Shown: positions 9,980 to 22,350, counted from the first letter of the stretch. The stretch: DNA of 64,000 nucleotides from Solea solea (GCF_958295425.1 NC_081138.1:21619886-21683885); one strand, 5' to 3'. Notes: generated by a model from the letters alone, not told the origin. Program-made: numbers and translations.

Positions 9980-11934
9980 TATCTATTATTCCCATGGATC
10001 TCTCATTCATCTCTATTTACTTACATATTTGCATTGACTTTGTATGCACTCTCATTTGTGTTGTGTAAATGCACCTCAATTATAGGGATCTTGTGATTGT
10101 GTTCATTTTAGTGTCACCATCAGGGTAATTTAGGGCTTTGAGAGACATTAATGTCATTCACGCTTTATTATATAGTTTGATCTGACTTCATTAAATTAAA
10201 TAAAATTAAATGTTTTTCGAAGCATTTTCAATCAGAAAATTGAGACATAAACATTTTTTGCCCGTTGCTGCATCTCTGCAAACATTCAGACATCCTCTCC
10301 ACCACCTGCTGCCTCCGTCTCCTTCTGTATGGTCACGGCCAATCACAGTCAGCTATGTTGTTATGGGATTAGCGACAACCAGATCGGACGGCCTCCTTCA
10401 GCTTCTATCACTTCATCTCACCGGGAACAAATAAGACACAAAGACACACAAAAAGCTCGCATCACTGGGGAAGACACATAACAGTGGAAGCCTTGGAACA
10501 TTCTCAATGGGAGTGTTGGACACGCTGAGGGCTTAGCTCTGTGAGATGATGGAGGCCCGGTGTGTATGTTTGTGGTTTGTCTGCTGCTATCTGTATGTTT
10601 GCTTTCCCAGAAGAATGGAAAGTGGAAAAAAAAAAAATACATGTTTTCACGTCGGTGCCTGTGTGTCTGTTTCATGTGCACGTGTTGGTGAGATGTAAAA
10701 TGGATGATGACACAAGTCATGTTATGCCTTTTCACTTCAAAGATACGACAGTAACTGTGTCAGAGAAAAAGAGCGCGTACGTTATATGTAATACGATAAA
10801 CTAATGTAATACCCGTCATTTAACGTCCCACTCCGCTGCTGTCATACACAATCATGTAAGTTAACCGTCAGAAATTCATCGTGAGCGTTCACATAAAGAC
10901 AAAGGTCAAGCACATACCTGATACCTGTTAATTAGTACCTTCAGCAAACGTGCACACGCAGAGACATGCGCGCATAAAAGATGACTACATGGTAATGTAG
11001 AAAAATTACCATAAAGTATATGCAAGCGTGCACTTAAGAAATGAAATGTACATGCGCGCACACAATAACATGATGACAGAGTACATAATTATCTAGTTAT
11101 CAGGGAGACAGTGCCTCTGCCCTTCTCTGGACCACTGGAGTGCGTCATTACGTTTCCTCACAAGCCCATCCGTCACATACACTAAGCTCTCTATCACACG
11201 TGCAGCGCAAGCACACACACAAACACACACGCAAGAGTTTTATAAAGGAAAAGATCGTCATGCATTACTGTTAAAAAAAAAAAGAAGGAAAAAAAGGCCC
11301 AAAATGGCGATGAAAAAAACATCAAAGAGCTCCTCACATTGTGGTGATTGTGTGTCGTGTCATTTCTAAGAGATGATGAGGTTCTTGTCGTTCAGACCTC
11401 GTGTCCTATCTGTTGGACAGGTTTGAAGGCAATGAAGCCATGAAGTACATTCAAACTTCAAACTAGGGGTGAAGATAATCTTTCACCACTTGGAGCCCGA
11501 AACCTTCTATGCGTAACGTCTTTTAAAATAATGTTGAACAAACATTTCAAGCTTTCTGCTTCAGTTACCATTTTGGAAACAAAGCCAGAAAGAAAGGGTG
11601 ACCTGCTTAATCATATGTTCATGAAGTAATAATAATTTGAACTCATTTAATGATGTATGTGTCACACAGATTCTATCACTTTGCTCCTTTGACTGTGTAC
11701 AGTAATATTTAATGTAAGTTCTCAGTAATCCTCACTAAGTTTCTCTTAGTTCTTGCTGTTCTCCCGTGATTTGGAATAGCCTTGAGCAACTTTGTTCTAG
11801 ATGGAGTGTAAGTCATCGTAAAAAAAATCTTTATATGGTCATCTTCAAAGGCAAAGAAAGCTATGTTAAACAGCAACAGCTGACAGGTAAAATAATAGAA
11901 ACTCATTTCCAGATTGTTATTTAAGATAGTATAT

Positions 11935-11935
<1 letters not shown>
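9980..11935. other. Unassigned stretch with minor A-runs and CA bits
   Basis: It holds a poly-A run at 10626-10637, a short CA run near 11210-11230 and a poly-A at about 11273-11284. Frames of 105 codons (minus, 10418-10735) and 80 codons (plus, 10562-10804) overlap and are unrecognised. ATGCGCG-type and TACATG phrases are scattered at 10900-11070 without clear periodicity. Confidence 0.45.

Positions 11936-12010
<75 letters not shown>
11936..12010. repeat. Long perfect TG microsatellite (about 37 units)
   Basis: This is the longest uninterrupted dinucleotide array in the window. Its purity suggests recent expansion and high length variability. Confidence 0.97.
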
Positions 12011-12011
<1 letters not shown>

Positions 12012-12184
12012 ATCCCGTCCAGTATTCTTGGACTGTGAACCTGAATCAACGTGGTCTGTCTTCATCTTTTTTATCTCTCTCCCTCTGTCTCTCTGTCCTC
12101 CTGTGGCTCTAACTTTGATGTCCCTCTACCACTGTCAGAAGACAGAAGACAGTGAGGTGTCTCTGCTGTCTTGTAGATTGGGTA

Positions 12185-12206
12185 TGTGTGTGTGTGTGTG
12201 TGTGTG
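12185..12206. repeat. TG microsatellite
   Basis: About 11 units lie 175 bases after the long array. Confidence 0.9.
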
Positions 12207-12227
12207 AGGTATGTGTGTGTTCTGTGA

Positions 12228-12425
12228 ATTACTCGTGTTGTGAGGACCTACTGTAAATCTGTACAGACAGGCAATCACATTATGAGGGACTTGTCTTCCT
12301 TCTGGGGGACATTTTACAGTGAAGACACGTTGTATTGGTTAGGTTAGGGTTAGGTCAGTAGTAGTTATGGTTGAGCTTAGAGTAAGTCTCCAGAAAATGA
12401 ATTCAAGTGAATGTAATGTCCTCTG
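12228..12425 (-). mobile_element. TTAGGG-bearing dispersed repeat (family D), reverse copy
   Basis: The core 'ggttaggttagggttaggtc' at about 12337-12356 is telomere-like but imperfect. It sits in a segment with 'gtgaggacc', 'aagtctccagaaaatgaat' and 'gaatgtaatgtcctct', which I know as a teleost dispersed repeat and not an interstitial telomere. Related segments in the other orientation occur at 42074-42240 and 61408-61540. Confidence 0.55.
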
Positions 12426-12429
12426 AAGT

Positions 12430-13283
12430 CAGGGAAACCAGACTGTGTGTGTGTCTGTGGTTCATCCGGTAGTTTGGTGTAGATTTCAACCTTCAGTGAC
12501 GCAGCGGCTGAATGAGGCTTAGGTTGCTTTGATGGACAGAGAGAGAGAGAGAAAATAAACTTTATTGTGTGAATATTACTTAGATCCCCGTCTCAACCTT
12601 GTGCCAAAATTTCAACAGTCAGCCTCCTACATTATGTGACATACAATGTGCATTTTCCTGAATGCATTGTCTTGTTTTTAATGGCAAATCACGTAATGTC
12701 TTATGTAAGAGTCCCCATGATAAAAGGAGTAAAAATTACATCAGTAAAAGTTCCACAAATCTCATTGGCACGTACAGTTTCAAAAATGTTCTTGGTCTGT
12801 TTTTCCCCTGTATTTCCCTGTATCTCTTAATCTCTGACTCCAAGGGTGAGAATCATGAGCTAATACACTGTATAAATAAAAATCTGTGCCAGTTACAATA
12901 TAAATGTGCTGTCAAAATTTGGCAATACTCAACTTATTTTTTTATTTTTTTAATTCACTGACCTGGAAAACACAGCATCTGGTTCTTGGTCTATGATCTC
13001 AGTTCTACAGAATAAGAGGTGGAGGTAGAGAGAAGATAAAGAGAATGTGATATAGAGAGAAAAAAAGCACTGAGGTTGTCCTACTTTATGTGATGTGACA
13101 GTAGCCTTACAGTCTTACGGGGCTACATGACCTGAAGGGCCTCCATAGATCTGGTCAGAGGCAGGCAAGCCAGCGGCATCATCCCATGACAGAGCCCTCC
13201 TCACTGGGTTGACTGGTTGCCTGGCCTGGCCCCGAGATCCACGAGCCCTCACCTCGCTCTCTGTCCCACATAGGGCTTAGGGG
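12430..13283. other. Unassigned stretch
   Basis: A GA run at 12539-12552 is the only simple repeat. Two overlapping plus frames at 12636-12961 (64 and 99 codons) are unrecognised. Confidence 0.5.
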
Positions 13284-13308
13284 CACACACACACACACAC
13301 ACACACAC
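13284..13308. repeat. CA microsatellite
   Basis: About 12 units. Further short CA phrases lie at about 13415-13452. Confidence 0.9.
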
Positions 13309-13551
13309 TGGGTAGCCTAATGGTGACCTGGCACTGGAATTAGAGGGTGAGAACAGATTTTACCCAAACTGAACTGACCTCTAATTAGTGCTCTTGGCAA
13401 AGTGGCTCTTTCCAAACACACACACACATGAACACACACTCAAAGACACACATGCTTGAAGGTGCAATTGTGTGTGTTTGTGATCTGCACACAAATTTGG
13501 CTTTTGAACAGCCTGTACACTCCCAGTCCTTTGTCTGAAAATGAATTTCTA

Positions 13552-13700
13552 GTTCAATTTCAGTTTTATTTGTATAGCGCCAAATCACAACATAGATTAT
13601 CTCAAGGCACCATACATAGTAAGGCAGAAATTATTAAATTAATTAAATTGATATATTATAGAGAAAAGAGAAACCCAACAGTTCACACAATGAGCAAGCA
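13552..13700 (-). mobile_element. L2-type LINE 3' tail, copy B (reverse)
   Basis: Read on the minus strand it gives 'tgctcattgtgtgaactg', 'tgccttgagataatc', 'tgtgatttggcgctatacaa' and 'ataaaactgaaattgaact'. This is the same motif order as 2630-2775 and closer to the family consensus I remember. It is 5'-truncated and non-coding. The 82-codon plus frame across it is an accident. Confidence 0.78.
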
Positions 13701-13780
13701 CTAGGCATCAGTGGAGAAACCTCTGGAACACAGTGCATTTAGGCTGCTTTTTTCCATTACTATGTTAAACGTATATACAG

Positions 13781-14107
13781 ACGCTATAAGAATGAGTGCA
13801 ATATTGTTTTGTTTTTTCAGCACAATCTATAGGCATTAGATTTCATTTTAACTAACTATATAAACCCACCTAAACAAAAAGTACTCAACGTTTTCGAAAG
13901 GTTTTTGAAAAGTTTGCTTGGGTGGTTTTTAGGTACAAAAAGAAAAGAAAAACAGTGTATTTTATGACTTCTGCACAATTATCGCTACTCCCAATTTAAA
14001 AAAAGAAAAAAGAAAAATTCAATTTAAAATGAATCATAACTGACTCAGCAACACTTAAAAACATGGAAAAATACGTTTTGTAAAGCCTTAAGAGGTGACC
14101 TATAAAC
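13781..14107 (+). mobile_element. Dispersed repeat family C, copy 2
   Basis: This is the direct-orientation partner of 9671-9978. It starts at 'acgctataagaatgagtgca' and ends at 'gaggtgacctata'. It carries extra A-rich expansions near 13997-14025. It abuts the reversed L2-like tail, so this is a small nest of old repeats. Confidence 0.7.
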
Positions 14108-15274
14108 ATACACCCCAGAGTGCACTAAGGGTTAAAAAAAAAAACAACTAGAATTACTGCCCAATGGTTGTATGATTCTGCTGAAAAACTATTTCAAATT
14201 GCTTTTACAAACTCATGACATGTGCATGTTGACTACGAAGGAACCCTTTTCCAGATATTAAAGGATTTTCTCTCAGTTCAAAATAACATTTACTTACTAT
14301 TATTTCCTATCATATTTATCCTGATTTGAGTTGTACTGCATGGGTCAACTTGTGGTATAGATCTTGAATTGCTTCGCCTCGTCACAATCCCCATCCCTAC
14401 CCCTCCAATCTGACTCCGTGTGTCACCGCTCTACTTACACAGAAGCTCCTCTCCCCTCAGCTCTCCTCCTTTCTCCCTCAATTTTCTTCTTGTTTCAGAG
14501 ACACTATCTAATCTCTCCCAGGGACAGGGCCTGTCGACACTACTGAGGTGCTGGCCATGTTGTATATTCATTGAAAAAAAAACACACACACAACACAGCT
14601 TAAAGAAAGAAGCAGTGTTTAGGGTGAAAACTTCAGATTGTTTATTGATTTTTATTTGTGCCATTGAATAAGTCGGTCTGACCATGATGTCCCAGCGGGG
14701 GCTTCACTTGGGGCATCGCATTAGCCACACACACACACATGCCTACACAGACACATAAGAACATGTGCCTGGACGGCCACAAGAGGAGGCACATGTGATT
14801 TCAGCGTGACAGATTTGCCACAGACTCTGGTGTGTTTAAAAAATGCATCCCTCCCAAAAAAATAAAAAAAAGAGAGAGAGAAAATGACAGAGTGTAATTA
14901 GAAAATCCAATAAAATGCTCCGAGGAAAGAGGGATAGAATGTGAACAATTTGGATTTCCTTCAAGTCATTCATCTGCATCTCATAACAGCGCTGGCCGGC
15001 TAATGACGACAACAGATGCTTAATGCCTTCTTCACAATACCGATGCCATAAAACACAAGGCAAACAGGCATCGCCCTAAAGCGCTGTCTGTCAAGTCATC
15101 ACCTTAACTACACTGGCAACAGCACAATGAATGGAGGAGGAGGAGGAGAACAGCACTGAATGTATGTGAAAGTAAGAGAGAGGGAAAACAAGCAAGATGG
15201 ATGAAGGGAGAAAGATTAATTGACACTCAGAGAATGAGAGAGACAGAATGAAAGGGTGTATATATGAGGTAGAC

Positions 15275-15276
<2 letters not shown>
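14108..15276. other. Mostly single-copy stretch with short arrays
   Basis: It holds an A-run followed by GA at about 14860-14880, CA at 14728-14740 and GGA at 15134-15148. The part at 14925-15065 is free of low complexity and reads like single-copy DNA (see findings). No coding signal is recognised. Confidence 0.45.
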
Positions 15277-15308
<32 letters not shown>

Positions 15309-15313
15309 AGAGC
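15277..15313. repeat. GA microsatellite
   Basis: AG units are interrupted by AAAG at both ends and form a polypurine tract. Confidence 0.9.
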
Positions 15314-16315
15314 TGGCAGATGAATGAGCAGCCTCTTAGGTAAATGGCAGGGAGTATTGCACTGTCTGTCTGTCATTCTGATTAAAGGTATCCAAGATTA
15401 AAGAGCACGATGAAGGTTCACAGCCACATTGATCTCGGTGTATTTTATGAATGTATGCCAGCTTAATCCAAGCACAGCCACAGCACATCCTGACAGTGCG
15501 GCGGGACTTACTGTAAGTTCAGGACTGATGTTCAGGGCGGCTGCAAGACATAATGGAACTTGTACCGTGTGTTTTTAGGGGAGGTGTTACAGAATCTACA
15601 TGTGATAAATAAGAAGAAATAGATCAGAATATAAAACAAAACAAAACTAAACTTTATACTCACTAATGGAGCCTACAGGAACCAGATCTAGGAGCAGGTT
15701 GGTAAACCTTTTTCAGTCTCACTGAAGAGACAGACAAGATATTTATGCTAGAATTCCATAAGAATCATTCAGCATATAATGTCAATCAAGTTATCTTAGA
15801 GAGAAGTAAACCTCTATACCTCCATAGGCTCAGTTTTACTCCTTGGATGCAGCAGTTCAGATTCCTATTGACTGTTTTACTGAGCAGCTGCATGTATACT
15901 GTACATCACTTCAGTGGAAATGTTCCTATTCCAGCACTGTCAGTGATGTTGAAGTGTGTGTACTTTACTTTTTGCATAATTCTGGTGGTTTCCAATTCTA
16001 AATATCAGCTGAGTTCCAGACTGTCCAGCTGTAACATCTCTCTTTGAGACCTGCTGCAATCTCATGTTCCCTGAACACACACAAGTGTTTGCACACAGAT
16101 CACAAACTATTAGGAGAAGATGAAACAACAAGACATGAAACCACGTTACTCACTTTTTTCTACCTGGGCACTGAATTCAGGACCTTGGACAGAGGCATAC
16201 ATTTTTTTCTGGAGAGCTGGTTAAGTTTAGGGCCAATTGTTGTGGTTTGGTTGATTTGTGGTTAGGTTAAGTTTAGGCATGAGGTAGTTATAATCTATCT
16301 TGTATAACGTACCTT
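15314..16315. other. Unassigned stretch
   Basis: The frame at 15745-16047 (100 codons, plus) is unrecognised and ends without splice context. No repeats were identified. Confidence 0.45.
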
Positions 16316-16319
16316 TACG

Positions 16320-16483
16320 TTACGTGGTAGGGCAAGTTGTCTTTCAGCTGGAAGGCTGTGGGTTTAATTCCTGGCTCTATGTGTCCTTGAGCAAGACACT
16401 TAACCCCATGTTGCAGCATGTGAATGGGCATGAAAGAATTAGACTAGAAAAGAGCTACAGTATATAAATAGAGACCATTACCA
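16320..16483 (+). mobile_element. tRNA-derived SINE, copy 1
   Basis: An A-box-like 'acgtggtagggcaagttg' is followed by a box B 'gggtttaattcctgg', then the body 'gtccttgagcaagacactta', then the tail 'agactagaaaagagctacag' with 'tatataaatagagaccatta'. This order is the head-body-tail structure of teleost tRNA-related SINEs with a LINE-like tail, as I know them. Box B has one mismatch to GGTTCGANNCC (TTTAA for TTCGA), so it is probably inactive. It contains no gene. Confidence 0.75.
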
Positions 16484-17645
16484 ACTCTTCTTCTTCTGAT
16501 TTTATTTGGTAGTAATGAGTAACAGAGATAGTTAGAGGAAATGTAGTGGTTTTTGTACTTAAGCACAGTCACAAAGTACTTTGTTACATTACAACACTGG
16601 TTATAATAATGGTTGGGGATAACACTTAGTGTATGCTATCTAAATAAGTCAGTGCAGTGTCCTAAGAAGTATAGATGTGCAGAGTGTGTGTGTGTGTGTG
16701 TGTGTGGGGCTGTGAGAGAGAGACAGAGACAAAAAATGGACAAACATAGTTGTACAGGTTTACCTGTCTCCGAGATTGTGGATGGCTTGTTTGTTTGTCA
16801 GGTTTGTGCAGCCCTGTTATGTATGTGTGTGTGTGTGTGTGTGTGAGTGTGTGTGTCACACATCTGTTGCCACGAGTAGTAATTTGCGTTCACAGCTTGG
16901 CGCCCTAGTAATTATTAAGATGCTACCTTTCCCTCCAACATTAAAAGGCTTCATTTGGCGGACATGAAACAGCAGAGCACCAGATAAGGCTTCAAACACA
17001 CCACGCCATCCAAAGAGAAATGGGAAAGGTGACGAGATGCATGGTGGGATAGATGGGATTGTTTTTCTCTGGAGGTTTGCTCTCACATAGGTGTTATAAT
17101 ATCTTCTCGGCTCAAATCACACCAGAAAGTGTGTGATCACTGGATTTGAGACGGGAGGAAAATGTAATCAATATTCTGACCCGCCTTTCGGAATAAATCA
17201 TACTGTATGTATGACATACTTGGCTATGCTTTGGTCGTTTATGAACACCAAAAATAACAACAACAAAAACATCAACCCAGAAGTGTATATACATTATTAT
17301 GAGAGCAACATATTTAATTAAATTAAACATAACATGTCCTTGAGTATGGTTTGAACCTGCCAACCGTACTGTATACCTGTCGTGTCATGCTCAGGGTAAT
17401 GAAAACACACCCTACTACAAGTCTAAAGAGGCAGAGTGCTCCATGAAAGTGAAATGGATTTCATTTAGGCTGTTAAAGAGGCAACACATAACATTCTCGT
17501 CCCGAGAGTTCCCTGTTTAGTCACTGTAAAATAAAAAGACAAAATATTTCCTCATTGTTTTGAATAAGGAATAATTGCTGTGGATAAAGTTGCTTTTCTA
17601 CAAACATTCTCTCATCGTGTTAAAGTTATCTGGTCCACTTATTAC
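16484..17645. other. Unassigned stretch with two GT arrays
   Basis: GT microsatellites lie at 16684-16706 and 16821-16857. The segment 16865-17000 carries ATTATTA and TTAAAAGG phrases and no low complexity. No coding signal is visible. Confidence 0.45.
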
Positions 17646-17648
17646 GAT

Positions 17649-17688
17649 CATTATTATTATTATTGTTATTGTTGTTGTTATTATTGTT
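17649..17688. repeat. TTA / TTG trinucleotide run
   Basis: About 13 units of TTA mixed with TTG. Confidence 0.85.
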
Positions 17689-17929
17689 CTCTTTATTTGC
17701 TAATCTAGACTTGTGTTCACATGAATAGAATGCAGCAGGTAACTGTCTGGGTCAGATACATTTATTGTAATAGGAAAATATCCACAAATGTTCAAATGAG
17801 GGGTGGATTTGGTGATATGTCGTCGTCCTTCCTCGTGCAATTCCATATTGATACGCCAGGGCAAATATCGATTTTTAAAATTCATAAATTAAGGCGATCT
17901 AGGTAAGTAAACAAACCCTGTCGGTTTCA

Positions 17930-18620
17930 CTACTTCATGTCTCCTCATGGCGGCGCTGCTCAAGCGAATGAGTGAAACTTGGGGGGAAGTTACCTAACCG
18001 AAGAAGAGAGGGTCCGTCATTACATTTGACTGTAACGAAACTCGGACATTAGGTTTTTTAGTCATTACGTTTTCAAAAAAATAATTCTGATACTTTTCTT
18101 TATTTGGCGTTTATTCATGTACCGTTTTGCGACAACAAAAGATAATCCGCCAGCGTTACTCTTGGGGATTTCAGGCACTCACCTGGTCACCTGTCTGTGC
18201 TGCGGTTGTATGACTGCGCGCCTCGCGTGCGCGACAGCTTGACCGTTGGAAACGTCAGAACAGACAGCGTTAGCTTTGTGGAAGTATATGTCTGGTGTCA
18301 CATGAAAATGCAATTTTTCCCGCTTAACAAAAGCCTGTCAAATGCGTGGAACTCACGCATCTACAGCGAGAAAGCTGTCACTCTTTGGGGGATTAACGAG
18401 CTACTATCAGGCTACATGTGTGGAGGAAATGCTACCGTTGTCCAATGACGAGTTTCCAACTTTTACGCAAGATTAAATGTCCTTCTGCTACTTCAACAAA
18501 GCTTCCCGAGACATGGAGGTGCTTGTAAGACGTTTAATCCACAGTGGACTCATCCATTCATCCATCCACTCTGCGGCGTAATGAAGCTACCATGACATTC
18601 AGGTGAGTGAATGACAGTTG
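17930..18620 (+). promoter_or_regulatory. CpG-rich segment, candidate promoter/first exon (speculative)
   Basis: CpG dinucleotides are frequent from about 17940 to 18260, including 'gcgcgcctcgcgtgcgcgac' at about 18217. This contrasts with the A+T-rich surroundings. 'ATGGCGGCG' at 17947 is both a good start context and a YY1-like motif, but its frame closes after 16 codons. 'TTCAG|GTGAGTG' at about 18603 is a strong donor-like site. An 83-codon frame (18197-18448) is unrecognised. I see no TATA box or downstream exon, so the call rests on composition. Confidence 0.25.
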
Positions 18621-20241
18621 GTGACATATATCATAGTTTTTCTCATTTTTAAGAAAGCACAAGTAATCCAACTATATACTTTTTTAGAAAGTAATGTAAG
18701 CTATGTTCTAGTTGTCAAGAGGTTTAGACAGGAAGATGTTGTGGCCGAAGCCAAGGGCTCTTATTTTGAAGGCCGGAGTGAAAGGGGAAGTGTGGTGTGT
18801 TAAGGATTAAATACATTTGACTGGGTCTAAAAAAATAAACAGTCAAATTGCCGGTGTTCTGCACGTCTCTGAATCTCATTTATGTCTAGCTGCACAGTGC
18901 AGTTATTCCAAAAACAACCAGTTACTTTTAAACTTCAGCAACGTTGTAACGGAAGTAACAGACATTGCCCAACACTGCTGCATTATTTCTCCCATGAGTA
19001 CTGGGAAAAATTACTATTTTTCGCGTATTTACTCATCCAGCTATCAAGTTGAGTAAGTTCTGTTAAAGTATCACTGGGCAACATTTTTCAATCTTAAAGA
19101 CTGTAAGAAATTATACGTCTTTAGAGGTTAAGGACATGTTTAATTGTTTATTAATTTACAGCCTGCAAATTCTGTTTATGTTTAGTAAATTTAATTTCCA
19201 CGGATCCTCAAACTCAGGGTCCAATATTTTTTATTTTTGATCTTTTCTTGGTTAATGTCTTACATGTAACCCCTTAAAATAACATTTTGGTGGGTCACCT
19301 GTAATGGGGTGAATGGGACCTCTTTCATTCTTACTCTGTCCTTGAACTTCTGTCCTTGCACTGTGTAATTCTGATGAGTTTGAACACTGTAATTGAAATG
19401 TGTAACTTCATAGTCAGAGAACCAAATAGGCAGAATAAGTCCCAGCAAGTTCAGGCGTCATGGTGAACTTATGTCAGTTAAAAATTCTCAACCAACATCT
19501 GCTTTCATCAGGGAGTGTTTGCTCGAGCTTAAGCACATCCAGCAAAAGCTGCATCGTGTTGCTTTATTTCCCAGATCATTCATCTTAAAATGTCTCCCTC
19601 TCACTTGGCCTCTGTTGTTCATGGTAGAGGTAATTGCATGTGGTTACTGATGAACATAGCAATTTTAGCTCTGACATCTCCATGATGTGTGTGATAATGT
19701 CCCAGTTTATATAATGTATACTTGTGATGTCATTTGGGAATTTACAGTTTTCAGGCTAAAGGACGTAGTCGCCTTCCTAGAAAGATTTGTGGTGTGTGTT
19801 CGTCATCCATCACCTGCAGGTGGTGCTTAGCACTTGGCCACACAGGGGTTAATTTATGTTCTCTCGCTCTCGAATCTTGGGTCCTGTTTTTGAATGTTGT
19901 TACAGGATAATCTGTGCTGATCACATCTGATGTGAAAAGACCAGGTTGTAGTTGTTTCTCTTTAATAACTTAAAAAAACGAACAAAAACACCAAATCACT
20001 AAATATTATAAACTGCAGCTTTAGGCTCTCCATAGTCTCTGATAAATATTATCATCCACTTGTTGTAAAATATTGTAAAAGTTGTAAAATATATCCTGTT
20101 TTGTTGCCTGGCTGACATCAACTTCATTCTCCAGACAAATCTGACCTCTATTAAGAACGGTCTTGACATTGGTGGGGTCAGGTCTTCTTAGATCTGTCTC
20201 TGTTTGGGTAACAGAACGGTAGTAGACCCAACAATAGACCT
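18621..20241. other. Unassigned stretch
   Basis: The phrase 'gggctcttattttgaaggcc' near 18755 resembles a dispersed fish repeat, but I could not define it. Otherwise the sequence is single-copy in appearance, with unrecognised frames under 80 codons. Confidence 0.4.
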
Positions 20242-20270
20242 TAAATAAATAAATAAATAAATAAATAAAT
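20242..20270. repeat. AAAT tetranucleotide microsatellite
   Basis: About seven perfect AAAT units. Confidence 0.92.
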
Positions 20271-22284
20271 GCATAGATACAAATAAAAGTGTTTGTTTTG
20301 CAAGTTGCGAATTAAGTTGTAACCCTGTTCCAAAGTGTGGCCTCCAAAGTGTCTTAAGTCTCAGTTCTCAGTTGTAGTAAAATACATCATTTGGAGAGGA
20401 TGGATTCTCTCATATGTCTAGTTTTGTTCTCCAACAATTAGCCGACAAAAGAACATAAATTGATTTAAAATGATTTGCAAAAATATTTGATCACGTAAAA
20501 GACTCCCTGTGACTCACTGAGCAAAACATGAACCTTACACACAATTACTGAACTCTCTGCTGAACTCAGTAATTGTTTAAAAATCATATTTAAACCCACT
20601 CTGCTCTCTGATATTATTATTTGAAGGATGCTCTTGAAATAATGAAATGATTTTTCGGGTTCCCCAAACCTTTACCAAAACCAGAAAGCCATAGATGAGC
20701 TGCTGTAACTAAAATCCACACATTATTCCTCAAGAGATCATCACCAAAAACAAGTTTGTTTGTTCTCACATTCATATTCATCATTTGCCTCAGCATGAAT
20801 ATTAATTCTGCCTTAAAGAGCTAATGTGGTGCCGGGGAAAAAGAAAGACAAATAAATGAGGAAAAAAGAAAATATGACATAGTATGTGCATATCAAATTC
20901 ATGTTCATGTTTCAAAGCCCCCGTGTCTCAATTCCTGTGGGTGACTTGTAGCCACATGCTAATCAGCCTCTCGCTGCACCCTGTTCCGACTAATTGTCGA
21001 CAAATTATCACAACTCCAGAGTAATGTATTCACGTCCCTTTACTGGCACAGAGACAAGACAGTCAAGTCTTCTGTTTTGAACGAGCAGCTCAATGGTTCC
21101 ATTTTAAATTTAGACGCAAGTGCAGCGCTCGTATTATGCACACTTGACTCTGTTTCCTTTTCTCTGGTTTCTCCTTGTTTTCCAGTTTTATATTCACATT
21201 TTCTTGCTCGCTTTCCTTCTTTGTTTTACTCTTTGGCTGTGGCTCTCTATCGCGCTGCCTTGGCGGGCTCGTACTTTTGTCAGTGATTCATTTACTTTAA
21301 ATTGGGTTTCTCTTTTTTAAGTAAAAGCTCATATTATTATCATTTCCTGCCTGGCAGTTAAATTAGGAGTAGCTTAATTACACCACAATTGTCTTCAGTG
21401 ATTGAATTTCATTTCGTTCCTCCTCGGAACGGACGGGAGGAAATAGCTCTTTTGGGAAATTCATTCATTCACTGAAACGTAAAACTTGAATGTAATGTAA
21501 AATATAATTTAACACCGATATCATTGTTTACAAACTTGTGTCCCCATGGAAAATGCCTTATTTATATCTGGCTAATGGTCCGTTAAAACCTCTATAAAAA
21601 TCCAAGAGTCAACGAATCAGATGACTCTTTTACAGTAGACTCAAATACCATATTATATGTCTGAGTGTGTCTGAATGTTTAGCATCTCCTGAGGGACAGC
21701 TGAAGAGAATGCTTCACGTGATCATGAACATTATAAAACACTCCAATGAGGAAAGTGAATCCAGTGTTACTTTTACCGGCAGCAAATATTGTACTATAGA
21801 TCACTAGTATCAGGTTGTAAAACGGTGTTTTCATGTTTTTAGGTGAACGGTTTATTGTAAAAACGTTGTTTCCCGTTATTACCTAAAAAAAAAAAAGAGA
21901 TTCTTATCAAAAACGTGATGCGTATCATGTTATAATGGGGAAAAGGGGATTGTAAAAAATGTGACACATTCACAACATGATACAAACCTGTCTGGTAAGA
22001 TTTTAATTAAGATTGAATTAACAGATTAATTCAGGAATTTGGCTCATATTACAGGATTTGAGACTGCTGTTATTGAGCGTGGTGGATTGAATTGTGATTA
22101 TAACAATACTATTGTGATGTAGTGCTTCTTTCCACAGCCATATGACCCAAGGTCACATTTCGTTGGAGGACAGCCTCTGCTAGGGCACAGCTGTGTGACC
22201 CGGTTCATGGGTTTCAGCTTTTTCTTTTTACGTTACGAGAAGCATTTAACTCATTGTTTACCCAAGTTAAGGTCACTCCACTCC

Positions 22285-22286
<2 letters not shown>
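20271..22286. other. Unassigned stretch
   Basis: It is largely non-repetitive. A poly-A of about 11 lies at 21885-21896. Segments at 20930-21060 and 21335-21420 have paired ATTA motifs and balanced composition and might be conserved non-coding DNA. Overlapping 66-69 codon frames at 21077-21320 are unrecognised. Confidence 0.4.
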
Positions 22287-22349
<63 letters not shown>

Positions 22350-22350
22350 C
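22287..22350. repeat. GT microsatellite ending in a GC tract
   Basis: About 25 GT units run into alternating GC ('gcgcgcgcgtgtgc'). The whole tract alternates purine and pyrimidine and is a strong Z-DNA candidate. Confidence 0.95.

Noticed and set aside
12333..12358. Interstitial telomere sequence
   Set aside because: Fewer than four imperfect hexamers are present, and the flanking landmarks recur elsewhere, so it belongs to a dispersed repeat.
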